Assembly: GCF_010093535.1 (NCBI RefSeq)
Contig: NW_022985209.1
Location: 1-64,000, forward strand
Reading direction: 5' to 3'
DNA from: Lindgomyces ingoldianus
Taxonomy: Eukaryota > Ascomycota > Dothideomycetes > Pleosporales > Lindgomycetaceae
DNA length: 64,000 bases
The notes under the pieces were generated by a model. The model had not been told where the DNA came from, searched no databases, and saw only the letters and a list, made by a program, of their open reading frames with translations. The stretch's first letter is position 1; the number at the start of each line of letters is the position of its first letter. This document shows positions 35,600 to 47,092 of this stretch, in pieces. Position numbers and translations under genes: made by a program.

Positions 35600-36650
35600 T
35601 ATTATTTAAACACAGTAATAATTATAAATAGCTCTTTATTATGTATTTTTTAGTTTAGCTTTAAACTAGATAGGACCTTGCTATAGAATAATATAGGGCA
35701 CTAATTTCTATCTACTTGTTCCTAAGAGAGGACTTCTGCTACTACCCTATTAAAAGCGTTAGTTTTAATTTTAGTTTACAACATAAAGTTAAAATAGCAG
35801 AAAGTAGGTATTTTTAATAGCTTAGACTTTAGCTTTTTAAAAGCTACATTACACTCTAAAGTTTATATAAAAGGGGTAGTAGGGCTTTAAAGCGTAATAA
35901 TTAGTTTTGCTATATAAAAGAATTTTAGAATAAATTGCTAATAGAATCTAGTAAAGCCTAGGAAGAATTTTACACCTATTATAGTAGTAGGCGCCTGCTA
36001 GTTGCGTAGCACCTCTACTTTCTCTAGGTTAACCTCTAGTCCTTTGTTTAAAAGTATATAGCTAAGATACTTTATTTAAGTAATATAAAATTTGCTTTTT
36101 TTAATCTCTACTTATAATCCTGCTTACTAAAGCCTTTCTAAGACTTTTTTAACATAGAGGATATAAGTTGCCTTATTTTTAAAGTAAATAAAAATGTTAT
36201 TAAGATAAGTAATATAGAAATTATTTAAATAGTTAATTAATATATTATTTATATAGCGCTAGTAAGTTGCTAGACTATTACATAATCTAAAAAGTAGAAC
36301 TTTACACTTATAAGTTTTATATTATGTTTAAAAGGTAGTACACTTTTTAGAGCTTAGATCTATCCTAATCTTATTAAAAGCTGCGCAAATGTTAAACTTA
36401 GTAAAAATTACTACCTTAGTAAGTCTTAATAAGAGTTTATCTATGCACAGTATTAAATACACATTCTTGTAGGTAAAAGTGTTAAGTTTGCAGTAATTAA
36501 CACAGATACATAAGTTGCTATTTAGTTTCTGTACATAAAAAATAGAAGATGCAAAAGGGCTCTAACTCTACTTAATAAAGCTATATTTTAGATTATCTAT
36601 AATGTATTTTTTTATTGCCTCTAGCTCCTTAAGGTTCTGTTTGTACAACA
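35600..36650 (-). pseudogene. Reverse transcriptase / RNase H start of element B, RIP-inactivated
   Basis: The minus strand near 36215 reads YLNNIFIY, then KKVLERL, KKSKFYIT, KYLSYILLNKGLEVNLEKVEVLRN, the typical gypsy palm, thumb and connection. Both catalytic aspartates of YxDD are Asn. Stops are TAA/TAG/TGA of RIP type. Confidence 0.85.
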
Positions 36651-37679
36651 GACTATAACTGTTAGGGAGAGACTCTGTAAGGACAATCTTGTAGTTATAT
36701 AGATAATGTACTAGTAGCTAGTAAGCTGCTATGTAGCTAAACACATCTTAGTACTAATAGTATTTAAAGAGTAATTAGAGGTTTACTAATGCTTTAGTTT
36801 TATGTTTAGTGTCTAACTATAAAGCTTACTTATCTTTAATTAACTGCTTAATTTTATAAATAAAAGTTAAAAAGAACTTATTTTTTTTTCTTTTTATATT
36901 AAAATAAAAAGCATTTACTAAAATTAGGGTAATAGTAGCTAAATAAACCTCCTTTAGACCTGTTCTAGACTTTTTAATAAATAGGCAAGAGAACAATTTA
37001 AGTGTCTTTAGACTGTAGATAATAAAAGATCTGTATAATTTTAGTAGCCTTAGCAAACCTTTAATGCAGTAGATTATTAGGCTGCATAACTGCTAAAATT
37101 AGTCCTTTTTTTATAGTGTGTTGTGTTGTTTAATATCTAGCTCCACTTCTTTATCACGCGCAGGCTAGGTTAATTGCATAAGTAAGGGCAGCAAAGGTTT
37201 GTAGGTAGGCAGATATTTGCTAGGCTATATAATCTAATTTCTCTCTATATCTAGATAGAGTTTAAAATAACATAACTATTTAATACTAATAATGCAATCC
37301 TAGGAGCTAAGGTCTATAATAATAAAAAGGCAGTTTTAGATGCTTCTTCTATTAATTTACATATGCAGGCAGATATACTAGTAGATAGGGACTTAGATCT
37401 AATCCTAAAACCTTAACTATAACTTTAAATAGTAAGTGTTAGATAAGAACATAAAAGCATTAAAATAATAACTTAGTAGTTATTAAGTTAATAAATAAAA
37501 AACTATAAGCGCTAGTTGTAACTAAAGAATTTAAATAAACTCTAATGCTTTTTAAATATAAAATAGTAGGAACTTAGAAGTGTTTTCCTTTAAATAAGTG
37601 TAATAAATTAATGTTTAATAAATTATACTTACTTAAGCCTAGAATAAAAAGTTTTCTTAAGTGTTACTATTTCTTATTT

Positions 37680-38950
37680 AGGAGGCATCTAAATTAAAAT
37701 TATTTACATTTATAAACTCTTTTTTAGAATTTTACTGCTTTACCTTTATTTCTTGTACTTTAGAGATAGGGCAGTTACTAGTAAAATGTTCTAGTTTTTT
37801 ATAATTATAATAGTTGCTAGAAGTTATCTATCTTTCTAGAGCAGGTGTCTAGCTAGATTATCTATAGGTAACTAAGGTAGATTAGGGTAGTAATAGAGGT
37901 GCTAGTTAGGGTGCACTAGAATAGTATACTGTCTTAGATGTATCCCTAGTAACTTTCTAAGACTAATCTGTACTAGGTCTAATAGTAGACTATTAGTTAA
38001 GATTAATAGTTTGCTTTAAAATAGCAAAGGTATTCTTTCTTTCTATGTTATAAGCTGTTAAGTAGGCTACTATAGTCTTAAAAAAGCCCTTTTAAGTGTG
38101 CTTAAAACCTAAGTTTAGTACTTTTAAGCTAGGTAGTATTTTTTTTTATAAGTAGAAAAACTATTCTACCTTTAATATAGACTCTTTAACAGTAGCACTA
38201 ATAAAGTAAGCTTTAAAAAAAAAGAACACTTTTTCTTTACTTATTTTTAAAGTTTAAAACACCTGTTGCACCTCTGCCTTTTTATTACTAGTAATAAAGT
38301 AAGTTTATAAGAGCTTAATTATTTCTTTTACATTCTTAAACTAAAAGTAATCTAATTTAGCTAGGTATCTAGGCTCTAGGTATTCCTTCGCGATACTAGC
38401 AGTGTGTCCCTATACTAGCGCTATGCGTGCGCGCTTACTCTAATAGTAATCTGCATTAATGTTAAGTCTATCTATAATAAAAGCTTACTATTATTTAAAT
38501 GTAAGTTTTTTGCTGTCTATAAAGTTCTTAATCTTAAGCATATATTTAGTAAGGTAGCTTTAAAGGAGCTTAAAAGTGCCTAAAAAGTCTCTTACTATTA
38601 ATGTAGTAAAAGTAATTTAAGGCATTATTAAGGGTAATTTAGTAGTTAGTAAAGGTTAATTAGGACTAACAGTTTTTAATCTAGTTAGCTGTTTAATTTA
38701 TGCCTTTAATTAAGCAACTTAGTCTTTAAGAGCTATATTACTATAGTTTAACTCTAAATTTAGTAGGTCTTTAGCTTTAGGTTCTATAAAAGGGGGTTTA
38801 GCTGTTAAAGTAGGTAGTTGTTTAGTTTTAAGAGCAAGCATCTTGCTTTAGCTGCAACTAGAATAAGTTATAGTCTTTATAATAAAATCTAATAGTAGTT
38901 AAGAGTTAACTATTAGTAGTTGTTTTTAATCTTAATAAGTTATTAGTAGT
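37680..38950 (-). pseudogene. Gag region of element B with decayed CCHC knuckle
   Basis: On the minus strand around 37830-37780 the frame reads NYYNYKKLEHFTSNCP; restoring TGT/TGC for two TAT codons would fit the CX2CX4HX4C nucleocapsid knuckle. The upstream part to the 5' LTR is AT-rich and only loosely recognisable as gag. Confidence 0.6.
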
Positions 38951-39222
38951 CTTTAAGTTTTTACTTTAGCGCACTTTTTACAACTTTTCTAAAGGTAATC
39001 TTAATTATAAAGGATAAGAAGTTCTAAACCTAAAGACTTTAGTTAATAAAAAGTTTCTAAAATCTTATCTATACTAACTAAATAATTTAATGTAACAGTG
39101 TGTAAAAAATTACAACTTAAACTAAATTAGACACTTTTTAGAACTTAGACATAGTTAAATAAATAATTAATGTAATATTATTAATAAAGCTGTTACTAGC
39201 AAAAGCAAGTTTTCTAATATAA

Positions 39223-39512
39223 TGTAACAGCGCAGGCAAGACAATAGGTCTGAATGCGGTATAAATCTACTTAGAGGCATATGGGAGTGCGTAGGGACTT
39301 AGAACCTGGGAATGCTATTAACACCTATAGGCCTTGTACAAAAGGATATTAGAAAACTACTAAGCTAGCTACAGGGGCGAGGTGCGACTAAATACATGAG
39401 GGAATAGGGGTAACTGCGGGGGACTAGGTCAAGTCATGGTCGGGGCCGATACGGGGACCCTTCGGATAGGATCCGAGCGACCCGATATGGGACGATTCGT
39501 AGAATCGTTACA
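39223..39512 (-). repeat. 5' LTR of element B
   Basis: 290 bp, TGTAACAGCGC to GAATCGTTACA, followed by the AAACT duplication. The last 100 bases are GC-rich and hardly mutated. Confidence 0.88.
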
Positions 39513-39619
39513 AAACTAGGCATTACTAGTAAAAAGTAACTTATAATTAACATTATATTACTCTATAAATTATATAAGAAAAAGAAAATTACTAAAATTA
39601 AGTAAATTAATGGTAAAAA

Positions 39620-40382
39620 TAACTTATATTATAAAACTTAAGTTTCTACTATGCTTTATACGCGCCTATAATGTAGTAATTACTTTTAGTAATACCTAAG
39701 AAGAGTTTTAAGGCGCTAGTTTAGTCCTATTTAACTTAAAATAGGTTAAAATAGCCCTTAATGTCTAGTTATGTACTCTATTACTACTACTACCTATTAA
39801 TAATAAGCTCTAGCAGTTATAAACCCTAAGTAATACTCTTAAATTTAGGTTATAATTAATGCTTATAAAAGTAAAAATTTAGAGGTATCTAAATAGCTTA
39901 CTAATGTCTATAGTAAAGGCCTTTAAAAAAGTTTTAAAAAGGGTAGTAATTATTACGCATAAGCTAGTGTTAGTGTAAAAGGAGATTATAAAGCTTTAAG
40001 CAGCAAATAAAGCTACTACATAATATAGATTACATAAAAAAAAGTAGATTTAGGTAAAAAAAACTTTAATAGTTAAAGATAAAGCTTGTCTAACTACTCT
40101 AAAGGAGTTTAAAGCGCGTAGTAATAGAAAGAAGCTAAAGACGCAGGTGCACACTAAAAGAGGTAAGCTAAGTTAAAGGTAATGTAAGTAGTGTAATTAA
40201 ACTAGGCATAACTTGCGTACATGTAAGCAAGTAGTAAAAGTAGACTCTAAATAATATCTTGTGTTGTATTACTTTATACAGGGCTAAAGTAGACTATTTT
40301 GCGCTAGAATAGAGTGGTTTGGGTAGGGGCTTAGCAAAAGTGGCCGGCCAACCTGTGTGGCCGGCCAACCCGTTAGGTACGT
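39620..40382 (+). mobile_element. Pogo-like transposon C3, 5'-truncated
   Basis: Aligns with the C-terminal half of C2/C4, starting near AACTTATATTATAAAAC, and ends with the intact family-C terminus GGTACGT at 40382 followed by TA. Its other inverted end is missing. Its right flank continues directly into family A sequence, so C3 inserted in element A4 before losing its left part. Confidence 0.78.
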
Positions 40383-40649
40383 TATAAGTAATTAAAGAAA
40401 TAAAAAGAAGTTTTTAATAAAATAAAAAAAATAGCTTACTAGTAAAAACACTTAGAAACTAGCTACAAACCTAAAGAACACACAGCAGTTAGTACAAGTG
40501 TACTTTTAGGCTTATTTAAAAGAAACTAGCTAGGCAATAAAGCACCTATTTTAAAGGGAACAGCTACGTTATTACTAAATAGCAGCAGCCTTTAGAGACA
40601 AGTCCCTACTAAAGAAGGTTAAAGAAGTAAGTAGCCCTTTACTTTAGCC

Positions 40650-40980
40650 TTAAGGGCTTCTATTTTATCTAAGAAAGAAAGATCCTTCTTTAAGTACCTT
40701 ACACACTAAGCCTCTAGCAGGTCTAGTAACTTTTAGATATAATCCTCTTTAGAACGCTTCTTATTTTTTACCTTTGCTGCCTCCTCTAGCAAATAGATCT
40801 ACTTATAAATTTGCTTTAACTACTTTTTAAAAAGCTTTTAGTCCTAGACTTTTAAAGCTTTAGTAGACTAAAGAAGCTTTTTTCTTTCCCTCTTTAGCTA
40901 ATCCTACACAGTATTAGACATAAAGGTGTTGCATCTATTGTTTTTTTTTACACACTTTATGCATTTATCTAATAACAAGG
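40650..40980 (-). pseudogene. Antisense frame in A4: C-x2-C-x6-C plus coiled coil
   Basis: Minus strand, opposite to family A pol. CIKCVKKNNRCNTF at about 40963-40920, then LKRERKKLL, LLEEAAKVKNKKRSKEDYI, KLLDLLEA and YLKKDLSFLDKIEALKAK in one frame. All interrupting codons are TAA or TAG at positions where Gln or Trp is likely. It matches the A1 frame residue for residue in spacing. All three cysteines of the motif survive here. Confidence 0.55.
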
Positions 40981-41228
40981 TTAACACATAAGATAACCCT
41001 AACAATTAGTAAGCGCTATAGGGTTGCATCTTTGTCTAATAAAGAAGATTAAAGCAAAGAACAGCATAAAGATAGTAAAATAAGTAGGACTAATAAGCTA
41101 TTTAGTTTAAAAAAGATAGATGTTAAAAACGCCTTCTAGTAGGTAGACGCCTACTTTATAAACAAACCCTTACTAACGCAGTTGTGTGAGCAGAGCGGCG
41201 AGGGCGCCGCTAAGGAGGAGGGGCAGCG

Positions 41229-41818
41229 TGTTACAGTCTATAGTTAGACTGACGTAACTCTACTACAAGTGCTCCACAATCTGGCTAGGTTAGGGCAGGG
41301 CTTGCTTATAGACTAATTAGAGGATACAGAAGCAGCACAGCTGCCTGTAATTATAGGAGAATGCACTATCTAATAAGACAGTAGGCCACAAGTCTAACAA
41401 GTCTAACAAGTTAAGCAAGTCTGCTACGCTACAAACTTAACAAACTTGTCTAACTTGTTCTTAGCACCTTTAGACATGTATATAGTTTTAACCTTAAACA
41501 ACCTTTAGGAGGCGTGTTTAATGTTTAGTTTATTTTCTTATATAAACTAAGTAGCATTTAGCTTTCTAAAGAGCTGTAATACTATTTGTATATCTTGCAC
41601 TATATATACCTCTAATCCTGTCTAACAGGACCGTTTGACCCAGCCTCCATACTGCCGCCTGAGGACAAACCACGATCCAGTCACTCTTCCCCCACTCCAG
41701 TAGCCTAATAGCCTCTACGTAGGACTGTACACCCTACCGTTGGCCCCTACCTTCCGTCCTATACCCCCATAGGAAATAATATCGACCCGCGTGCTTCCCC
41801 GAAGCAAGGATTGTAACA
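41229..41818 (+). repeat. 3' LTR of A4
   Basis: 590 bp, reverse-complement homologue of the A1 LTRs. The last 200 bases are GC-rich; the middle is RIP-altered. Confidence 0.88.
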
Positions 41819-41821
41819 CTA

Positions 41822-43585
41822 ACCACCCTAGTAGTGAGCCACCCCTGGATGTAAGCCAGATCACCAAAATAGACCCGCGGGATAAAACAGTGTAGATTTT
41901 AGTGAATAACCCTATAGTTGCCATTAAATAAATATAGGATTAATATCTACAGTATCTCTACTTGGTACAGGTATAGTTTAATGCGTTGGAGCCTTTTTTA
42001 TGCGCTTTTTTCGTCGCTTTTCTTACTTTGCACGCATCTAAGCAGCTGGAACTTCATCTATACAGGCAAAGGTCTTATTAATATTAACTACTACGCGTGT
42101 ACGCCTTTTTAGAGCCTGTAAGGTCGCTATTTATTAACTTAGTTGTCGATTTTCCGCTTTAAGTAACGCTGCTCTTATATTTGCTTGATTAAACACCTTA
42201 CTTGCTTTATAAAGTATCCGATTAGTTTTACAGATTATTGTCCCATTATAACGCGTTGACTGCTGTATATAATAGATACCCTAAGGCCTTTATAGGGTGA
42301 AGACTGATGATGGAGATGATAGGAGAGGTTATCTACGCGGTTCTGGTGTTGTAATAGCATTAAACTTGTAAGGAGCTTATAATAGCTTTAGGATTGTATA
42401 GAGAGATACTAATAGCCTTTTAACTTTGTTGTATTATATGTTCTATAAGGTCTTAATCCCTAGTAAACTTATAATAAGTAATAAATTATTCCTTCTTTAC
42501 TAACGTAGTATTATTAAGGCTAGCTAGCTTAGTAATTTATTTTCAATAGACGCTCTTAATAATAGAGAAATAAGTAAGATCTAAAGGTTGTAGGATGTGT
42601 GAGGCGTATAGAGGTAGATAGATAACCTTAATTTTAGCCGTCTTATAGGCTAGTTAAAAGTTAATATTAATATAGCTACCGTGACTATTTAAAATTAATA
42701 TCCGATAGCGTTGTAAATTAGGATCCATCTTAGGGATAAAAATACATTATACTTAAGCTAGACCTATTTAATTTAATATTCATCTAGTCTTTAATATTAT
42801 ATAATACTAATTTAATGTACTTTATAAAGAAACTATATTAATTAAAGATTATTACTAATAAAGATAATAGCTAGTGTAAGGGTCTTACTAGTTACTAAGA
42901 TCGTCTTAATTATTAATACCTACTCTTAATTATAAGGTTCTTTGGTATTGGCCTTTTTCTTTAATAAGCTTGCTAATACCCTCGTATTGGTATAGACCCC
43001 TAGGGTAATACCTGTTTCGTCTATATTGTAGATATCCTCTAGCCTAATACCAAGCTTAACGCGTATATACTCGTACTGTTGTAAGAATGCATTTATTTTA
43101 TCAGGTGTAGTTACCTTAGCCCTAGCTACATCAATAGATCGACTGATGATGCTGGCGACGCTTGGGTTACGGCGTAGGAAGCTAGCTATCCATTTGTTTC
43201 CTAGCTTTTCGCCGTCGCCATTCATAAGCAGTACTCTTGTAGCCATTTCACGCGTACGAGCGTGAGTAGGAGGGAATCCACGCGCGTCCTCGTCAAGGAT
43301 CCATTGTACAACGAAGTCCTCTTGTAGTGGGGTCAGCCGTTGCTGGTGTTGATGAGATATCGCACGCGTTGTAGCACCATGGTGATGACGCTGTAGGATC
43401 GCTCGAGGGATGCCGTACGCTATAGCCGTAGCCCGTAGGCTTGGGTAAGTGCCGGCATTAAAATCAGCAAGCGCTTTTTGAATAGTAGACGCGTAATTAT
43501 CCATGATAACAAGGTTGTTGAGGTTGTACGTGCGATTAATGTGGATGGCATCGATCTTGGTGGGGTGGCTCACTACTAGGGTGGC
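41822..43585 (-). mobile_element. Pogo-like DNA transposon E, half spared by RIP
   Basis: Inverted ends of about 25 bases (CCACCCTAGTAGTGAGCCACCCC, left 41823, right mirrored to 43585) are flanked by TA (41820-41821 and 43586-43587). One minus-strand transposase frame runs right to left. It is 1764 bp, a normal size. The left end abuts the A4 LTR almost directly. Confidence 0.82.
42100..43504 (-). pseudogene. Transposase of E (CENP-B-type HTH, DDE domain), C-terminal part RIP-decayed
   Basis: The best start is ATG 43504 (MDNYASTI); the upstream frame runs into the inverted repeat. Residues up to about 190 are intact: an HTH psq-like region (YPSLRATAIAYGIPRAIL), a CENP-B-type second HTH (GNKWIASFLRRNP) and IYNIDETGITLG, which carries the first DDE aspartate. 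The open frame stops at 42926. Beyond it the same strand reads RILILNSHGSYINI and YLPLYASHILQPLDL, the second catalytic region (usual LDGHGSH, so D to N), with many RIP stops. It cannot make a full transposase. The intact part is a DNA-binding domain with GC-rich codons. Confidence 0.8.
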
Positions 43586-44062
43586 TAGCTTATGAGGGGC
43601 TACGTGATCCTATTTCTACTAGCCAGCTTGATACGTAGGGAACCGTGGAAAACGATAACTAACACCCAGAAAATAAAAGCTATTTGCAATTTGCCTCCTA
43701 ATTCCGAGGGATTGCTCAAAGAAAATTTCCCCCACTTTTCCGGTCTCTACCATGGATAGACGACCATTATTTTGGCTGCGCGTCCTTGAAGGGCGCAACC
43801 AGTCAAAGCATTCGATCGAGCCACCTCATGGCTTGAGACTTTCCATGGAACATAAATAGAAAATTTTCGCACTATTTAATTGCGATTATTCATGGGCTAT
43901 ATAAGTATACCGGAGTTTCTGAGTAGGGCTGGCTCGCTTTAACACAACCATCAATCCTTGGCCGTCTTACATGACAATCTTTATTATACATTCATACAGC
44001 CTCCTTGACTCCTACGTGACGAAAATTGACAAACAGGAGTCTATCATCTCCCTCAGCTACCA
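43586..44062. other. Intergenic, normal composition
   Basis: Abrupt return to unmutated sequence after element E. Contains a TATATAAG box at 43898 upstream of the small gene at 44063. No other feature seen. Confidence 0.4.
43898..43905 (+). promoter_or_regulatory. Candidate TATA box
   Basis: TATATAAG lies about 165 bases before the proposed start at 44063. Position and sequence are plausible for a fungal core promoter; nothing else confirms it. Confidence 0.3.
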
Positions 44063-44571
44063 ATGGTCGCGACCAGTTGCCCGGAGGAGGTCAGAATGGG
44101 AACCCCCGACGAGCCGCCACCACCATACACACCTACCGCAAGGCATCCACACGAGGTAGGAAAGCATTTGTTCCTTCCATGCACTTTGAGAAGCTCTTCA
44201 GCCGCACTCGATCAGTCACAAGCAAGTTATTAGTCCTTAGTTATGCAGTGCCGTAGCCATCCATATTGACATTCTTTGGAAGCAGGAAACCTCACGCAAC
44301 GCAGAAGTGATGAGCATGCTCGCCTCTTCACCAGGAATGCAGATGGACGACTTGGAATTGGGCGGACTGAGTCCCGAAAACGATGCCGATTCCGGGGATA
44401 AATTTTCCCATCGGCACAGGTGGGTGGTACCGCTGGTCACATTCGTTTTGGTAATGTGGCCTTGGATTTGTTTAGCATGTGGCCTCATCTTAGACCGGTT
44501 GTAAGTCTGGAGAAATTGTCCTTGAATATCAAGGTACTTACTGTTGGGGCAGTGTTTTGCACGGGAAATGA
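44063..44571 (+). CDS. Small proline-rich, single-pass membrane protein, 108 aa (predicted, three exons)
   Basis: Proposed exons: 44063-44155, 44286-44500, 44553-44571; introns of 130 and 52 bp are GT-AG and the sum is in frame (327 nt). The N-terminus has TPDEPPPPYTPT, a PPPY-containing stretch. The middle is acidic (MDDLELGGLSPENDAD). RWVVPLVTFVLVMWPWICLA then GLIL forms one membrane helix, and the end is a short basic HGK. No family recognised. The first intron is longer than the others in this window and the start could also be ATG at 44096, so the model is tentative. Confidence 0.4.
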
Positions 44572-44914
44572 TTCTCTCATTATGTGCAGGGGCCAATAGG
44601 CAAGAAGGGGAGGGACCATGGGAATTGCGAGTTGACTCTGGTCATAAATTCGGCAGCTCCTTCCGTTGCGAGTCTACTTTGGGCTTCGGCAGCTCCTTCC
44701 GCTGGTCGTAGAAGAGAAGGTGTCCTGGGCTGTGTTTTGGTCAACATGATAGTAGCAGGTAGTAACGGTGGACGGCCGCGATGGATTAAAATCCTGCTTC
44801 GCCGTCCTCTTGCACCCTTTCTTCTTCAACATTGTTACAACGCATTCGCTATCGTAACATTTCTATCAATACAATTCGTTACCAAAACATTTTAACGTCA
44901 CCATTCGTTTAAAA

Positions 44915-45390
44915 ATGGCATTCTTTCAACTCTGGCTGAACTCCACGGCCCCGGACCCTCTCATGTGGACCCTTTCGGTCTGGGTTGGCATCATCCTCTT
45001 CGTGCTGGGCCTGTAGGGGAAGGGCCCGAAGGTGTACATCAGCGTCGCGGTGTCAATCGCCGTAGTACTGCCTGTCATCTTCGGGTACCTCCACGGCCCA
45101 TACCGTCAACGGCACGAAGAGTGGTGCTCTCGCCAAACAGATCAAACCTCACGAAGCACTGGTTCGAGCCGTAGGGCTCAACCAGTCCCGCCCAGGTGTT
45201 CTCCAAGAAAACCACTGCCTGCTGGCTTCGACGCAGGCGACAAGAACACCTAGGGCAAACTTCGTTGAGGTGACAAGTACGAAAGGTGTCCACATGGGTC
45301 CGGAAATGGAGGCAAATGGCCGGCACCCCTTGTTGGTCAAGCCGGAGGTTGGGTGGTGGGCGGGCATGGGGGAAAACACAAAAAAATAAG
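44915..45390 (+). pseudogene. Two-helix membrane protein gene with a stop and a frameshift (unrecognised)
   Basis: The frame from ATG 44915 reads MAFFQLWLNSTAPDPLMWTL and a hydrophobic helix, then TAG after VLGL, then GKGPKVYISV and a second hydrophobic helix (AVSIAVVLPVIFGYL). Around 45110 the better frame shifts: KQIKPHEALVRAVGLNQ, then NFVEVTSTKGVHMGPEMEAN to a stop near 45389. The single TAG fits TGG or CAG decay. Whether this is a decayed gene or chance frames is uncertain. Confidence 0.35.
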
Positions 45391-47092
45391 CAAAGCTACT
45401 TATTTGCGATCCCTGCCCGCATTGAGCTCACTATCTATCGTCGTGAGGCAAGTCGATCTATAACCCATTCACTAAGCGAGTTTCGTACTGACTTGCTTGC
45501 AGAGGAAGTCCTGAAGGCCTTGAGGCATCCGTTATGCGGACCAGTCTTACAAGGGTCTCAAATGTCAGCCGTCCTTACAAGAACGACGAAAGGTTGGCTC
45601 CACATCGGAAATTTCTTCTCATGTCTATGAGCCTGGACTTCGACTAGAAGCCGACCAATTGGGGTTTCTTGTACTCCAATCCGGCAAAAACAGGACCGGG
45701 AACTCGCCAAGTCCCGACGCATCATGTCTCTCGATACACACAAAACTTGCCTGTTTAAGTCTATTCAGGCGCAAGCTGATTAGCGGTGACAAATTATTTC
45801 GATGCTTTTTCTCGGTCAAGTACACAAGGCATCGACTACATCGTTGTCGTCTCGCGGTCTGCCTGGCTGCCACATCTACACGCACCGACCTCCGAATAGT
45901 TGCCCGGTGACCAGAAACAAGCACCTAAGCGTCTTATACTCAGTTCTGAGAGGTGTTTGCCGAGGTCTGTCCGCCATAGAAGGACCTTCGCTCCCCTTAG
46001 TCATCCAAAGCCACTACACCCACTAAGAGGTCCACGACTTTCGAAATCAATCCGTTCCATGCTTATCAGAGGTTGAGATGTTTTGGAGGAGGCTAAATTT
46101 CTCGATACTTCAATTGGCAAATGCATTTGCTCAGCGCAAACAGAATCAAAGCTTTGCTTGTGACGGATGGCACCAAGACTACCGCATTCAGCGTGACACC
46201 GTGCAAGAGGGTTTGTCTCCTTACCATGACGAATGGCAAGAACGGAATTTGTTTTCGAAAGGCAAGCAAGATTCCCCACAGAATCTGAAATTTCCGCTGC
46301 TATGCAACCCGAGGCTTTTGAGGGCCTTCAACTGATTGGATTTTAGTATCGATGCGGCACGGCGAGCACAAGAACACGTGGGACCCTTCACATCGGCTTG
46401 CTAGGTTCACGGCAGATAACCGCGTTGGATATACGGATGGTGGAGCTCGAGGTTGTTGGGCTGACAGTGTGCTCATGTTGTGTAGGCACCATTCCGTATC
46501 TCAATATCGGTGGTGGTAACGACAATCGGGTTCGCCAACAATATCATGCTCATCAGCTTCCACGCCCATACTGGCACCAGGGTCATCAAAAATTAGTTGG
46601 ACCATTCTCTCTATACGGCGGTCTTCATCGTCACCACGTTCGTGGCATCATAATGTTGCTGTCACGTACTCTCAAACACGTGGCCTTCATGTCAATGTTC
46701 TCCACAACGCACACGGCAAGTCAGTAATGACCAAACCACGCCCGTGTCCCCTTAGAGATCCTTGGGAATTTGAGATGGCGGCATCCTCGACGCCGATTCT
46801 TAGCCGAAAGCGACTAATTCCTTCGAGCAGCGTGTCCATCTCCGCGCTGGCCTGTATGTGAAGATGTCGCCCCCGGCTACTAATCAGAGGTGGAAATATT
46901 TGCTCCGAATTCTCTGCAGATGAAGGGGCTCTGAGTTATAGCGATCGTCCTAACAACACCCTTTTTCAACCTCTTGATTCAAGCAGGGTAACTTCTCTCC
47001 CTTTCTCATCCCCAACTTCCTCCCTTCGGCGTCCTTATTCGTCATCTTTAGTTCGCCTACGTGCCATCTAGCGTTATTCTAATCGCGACGAT
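45391..47092. other. No supported gene
   Basis: Normal composition, many short overlapping frames on both strands (up to 109 codons) without motifs, conserved introns or family resemblance. It may contain decayed host sequence. Confidence 0.4.

Larger units (their letters stand above)
24567..39512 (-). mobile_element. Ty3/gypsy LTR retrotransposon B, complete, containing nested element A1
   Basis: Two 290-bp LTRs (24567-24856 and 39223-39512) bound the element. The outer flanks are AAACT (24562-24566) and AAACT (39513-39517), an exact target duplication; the inner flanks do not match, so these are one element's LTRs and not two solo copies. LTR ends are TGTAAC...GTTACA, with RIP changing the left one to TATAAC. 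The sense strand is minus: a gag-like zinc knuckle near 37780-37830, reverse transcriptase at 36650-35900, RNase H then integrase further left, and a purine tract just before the 3' LTR at 24856. Without A1 and its duplication it is about 7.2 kb. Coding is destroyed by RIP. Confidence 0.88.
40385..41818 (+). mobile_element. Gypsy element A4: 3' fragment with 3' LTR
   Basis: 40387 onward aligns with the integrase-to-LTR interval of A1 in reverse, including the CAGAGCGGCGAGG block and the purine tract GGAGGAGGGGCAGCG that directly precedes the LTR (41229-41818, 590 bp, TGTTACAGTC...GTAACA). The rest of the element to the left is missing, beyond C3. The minus strand here carries the second copy of the antisense frame. 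Confidence 0.85.

Noticed and set aside
36826..37056. 76-codon minus-strand frame
   Set aside because: Chance stop-free stretch inside RIP-degraded element B pol; not independent.
39223..39512. Independent solo LTR
   Set aside because: Its inner flank has no match, while its outer flank AAACT pairs with that of 24567-24856, so it belongs to element B.
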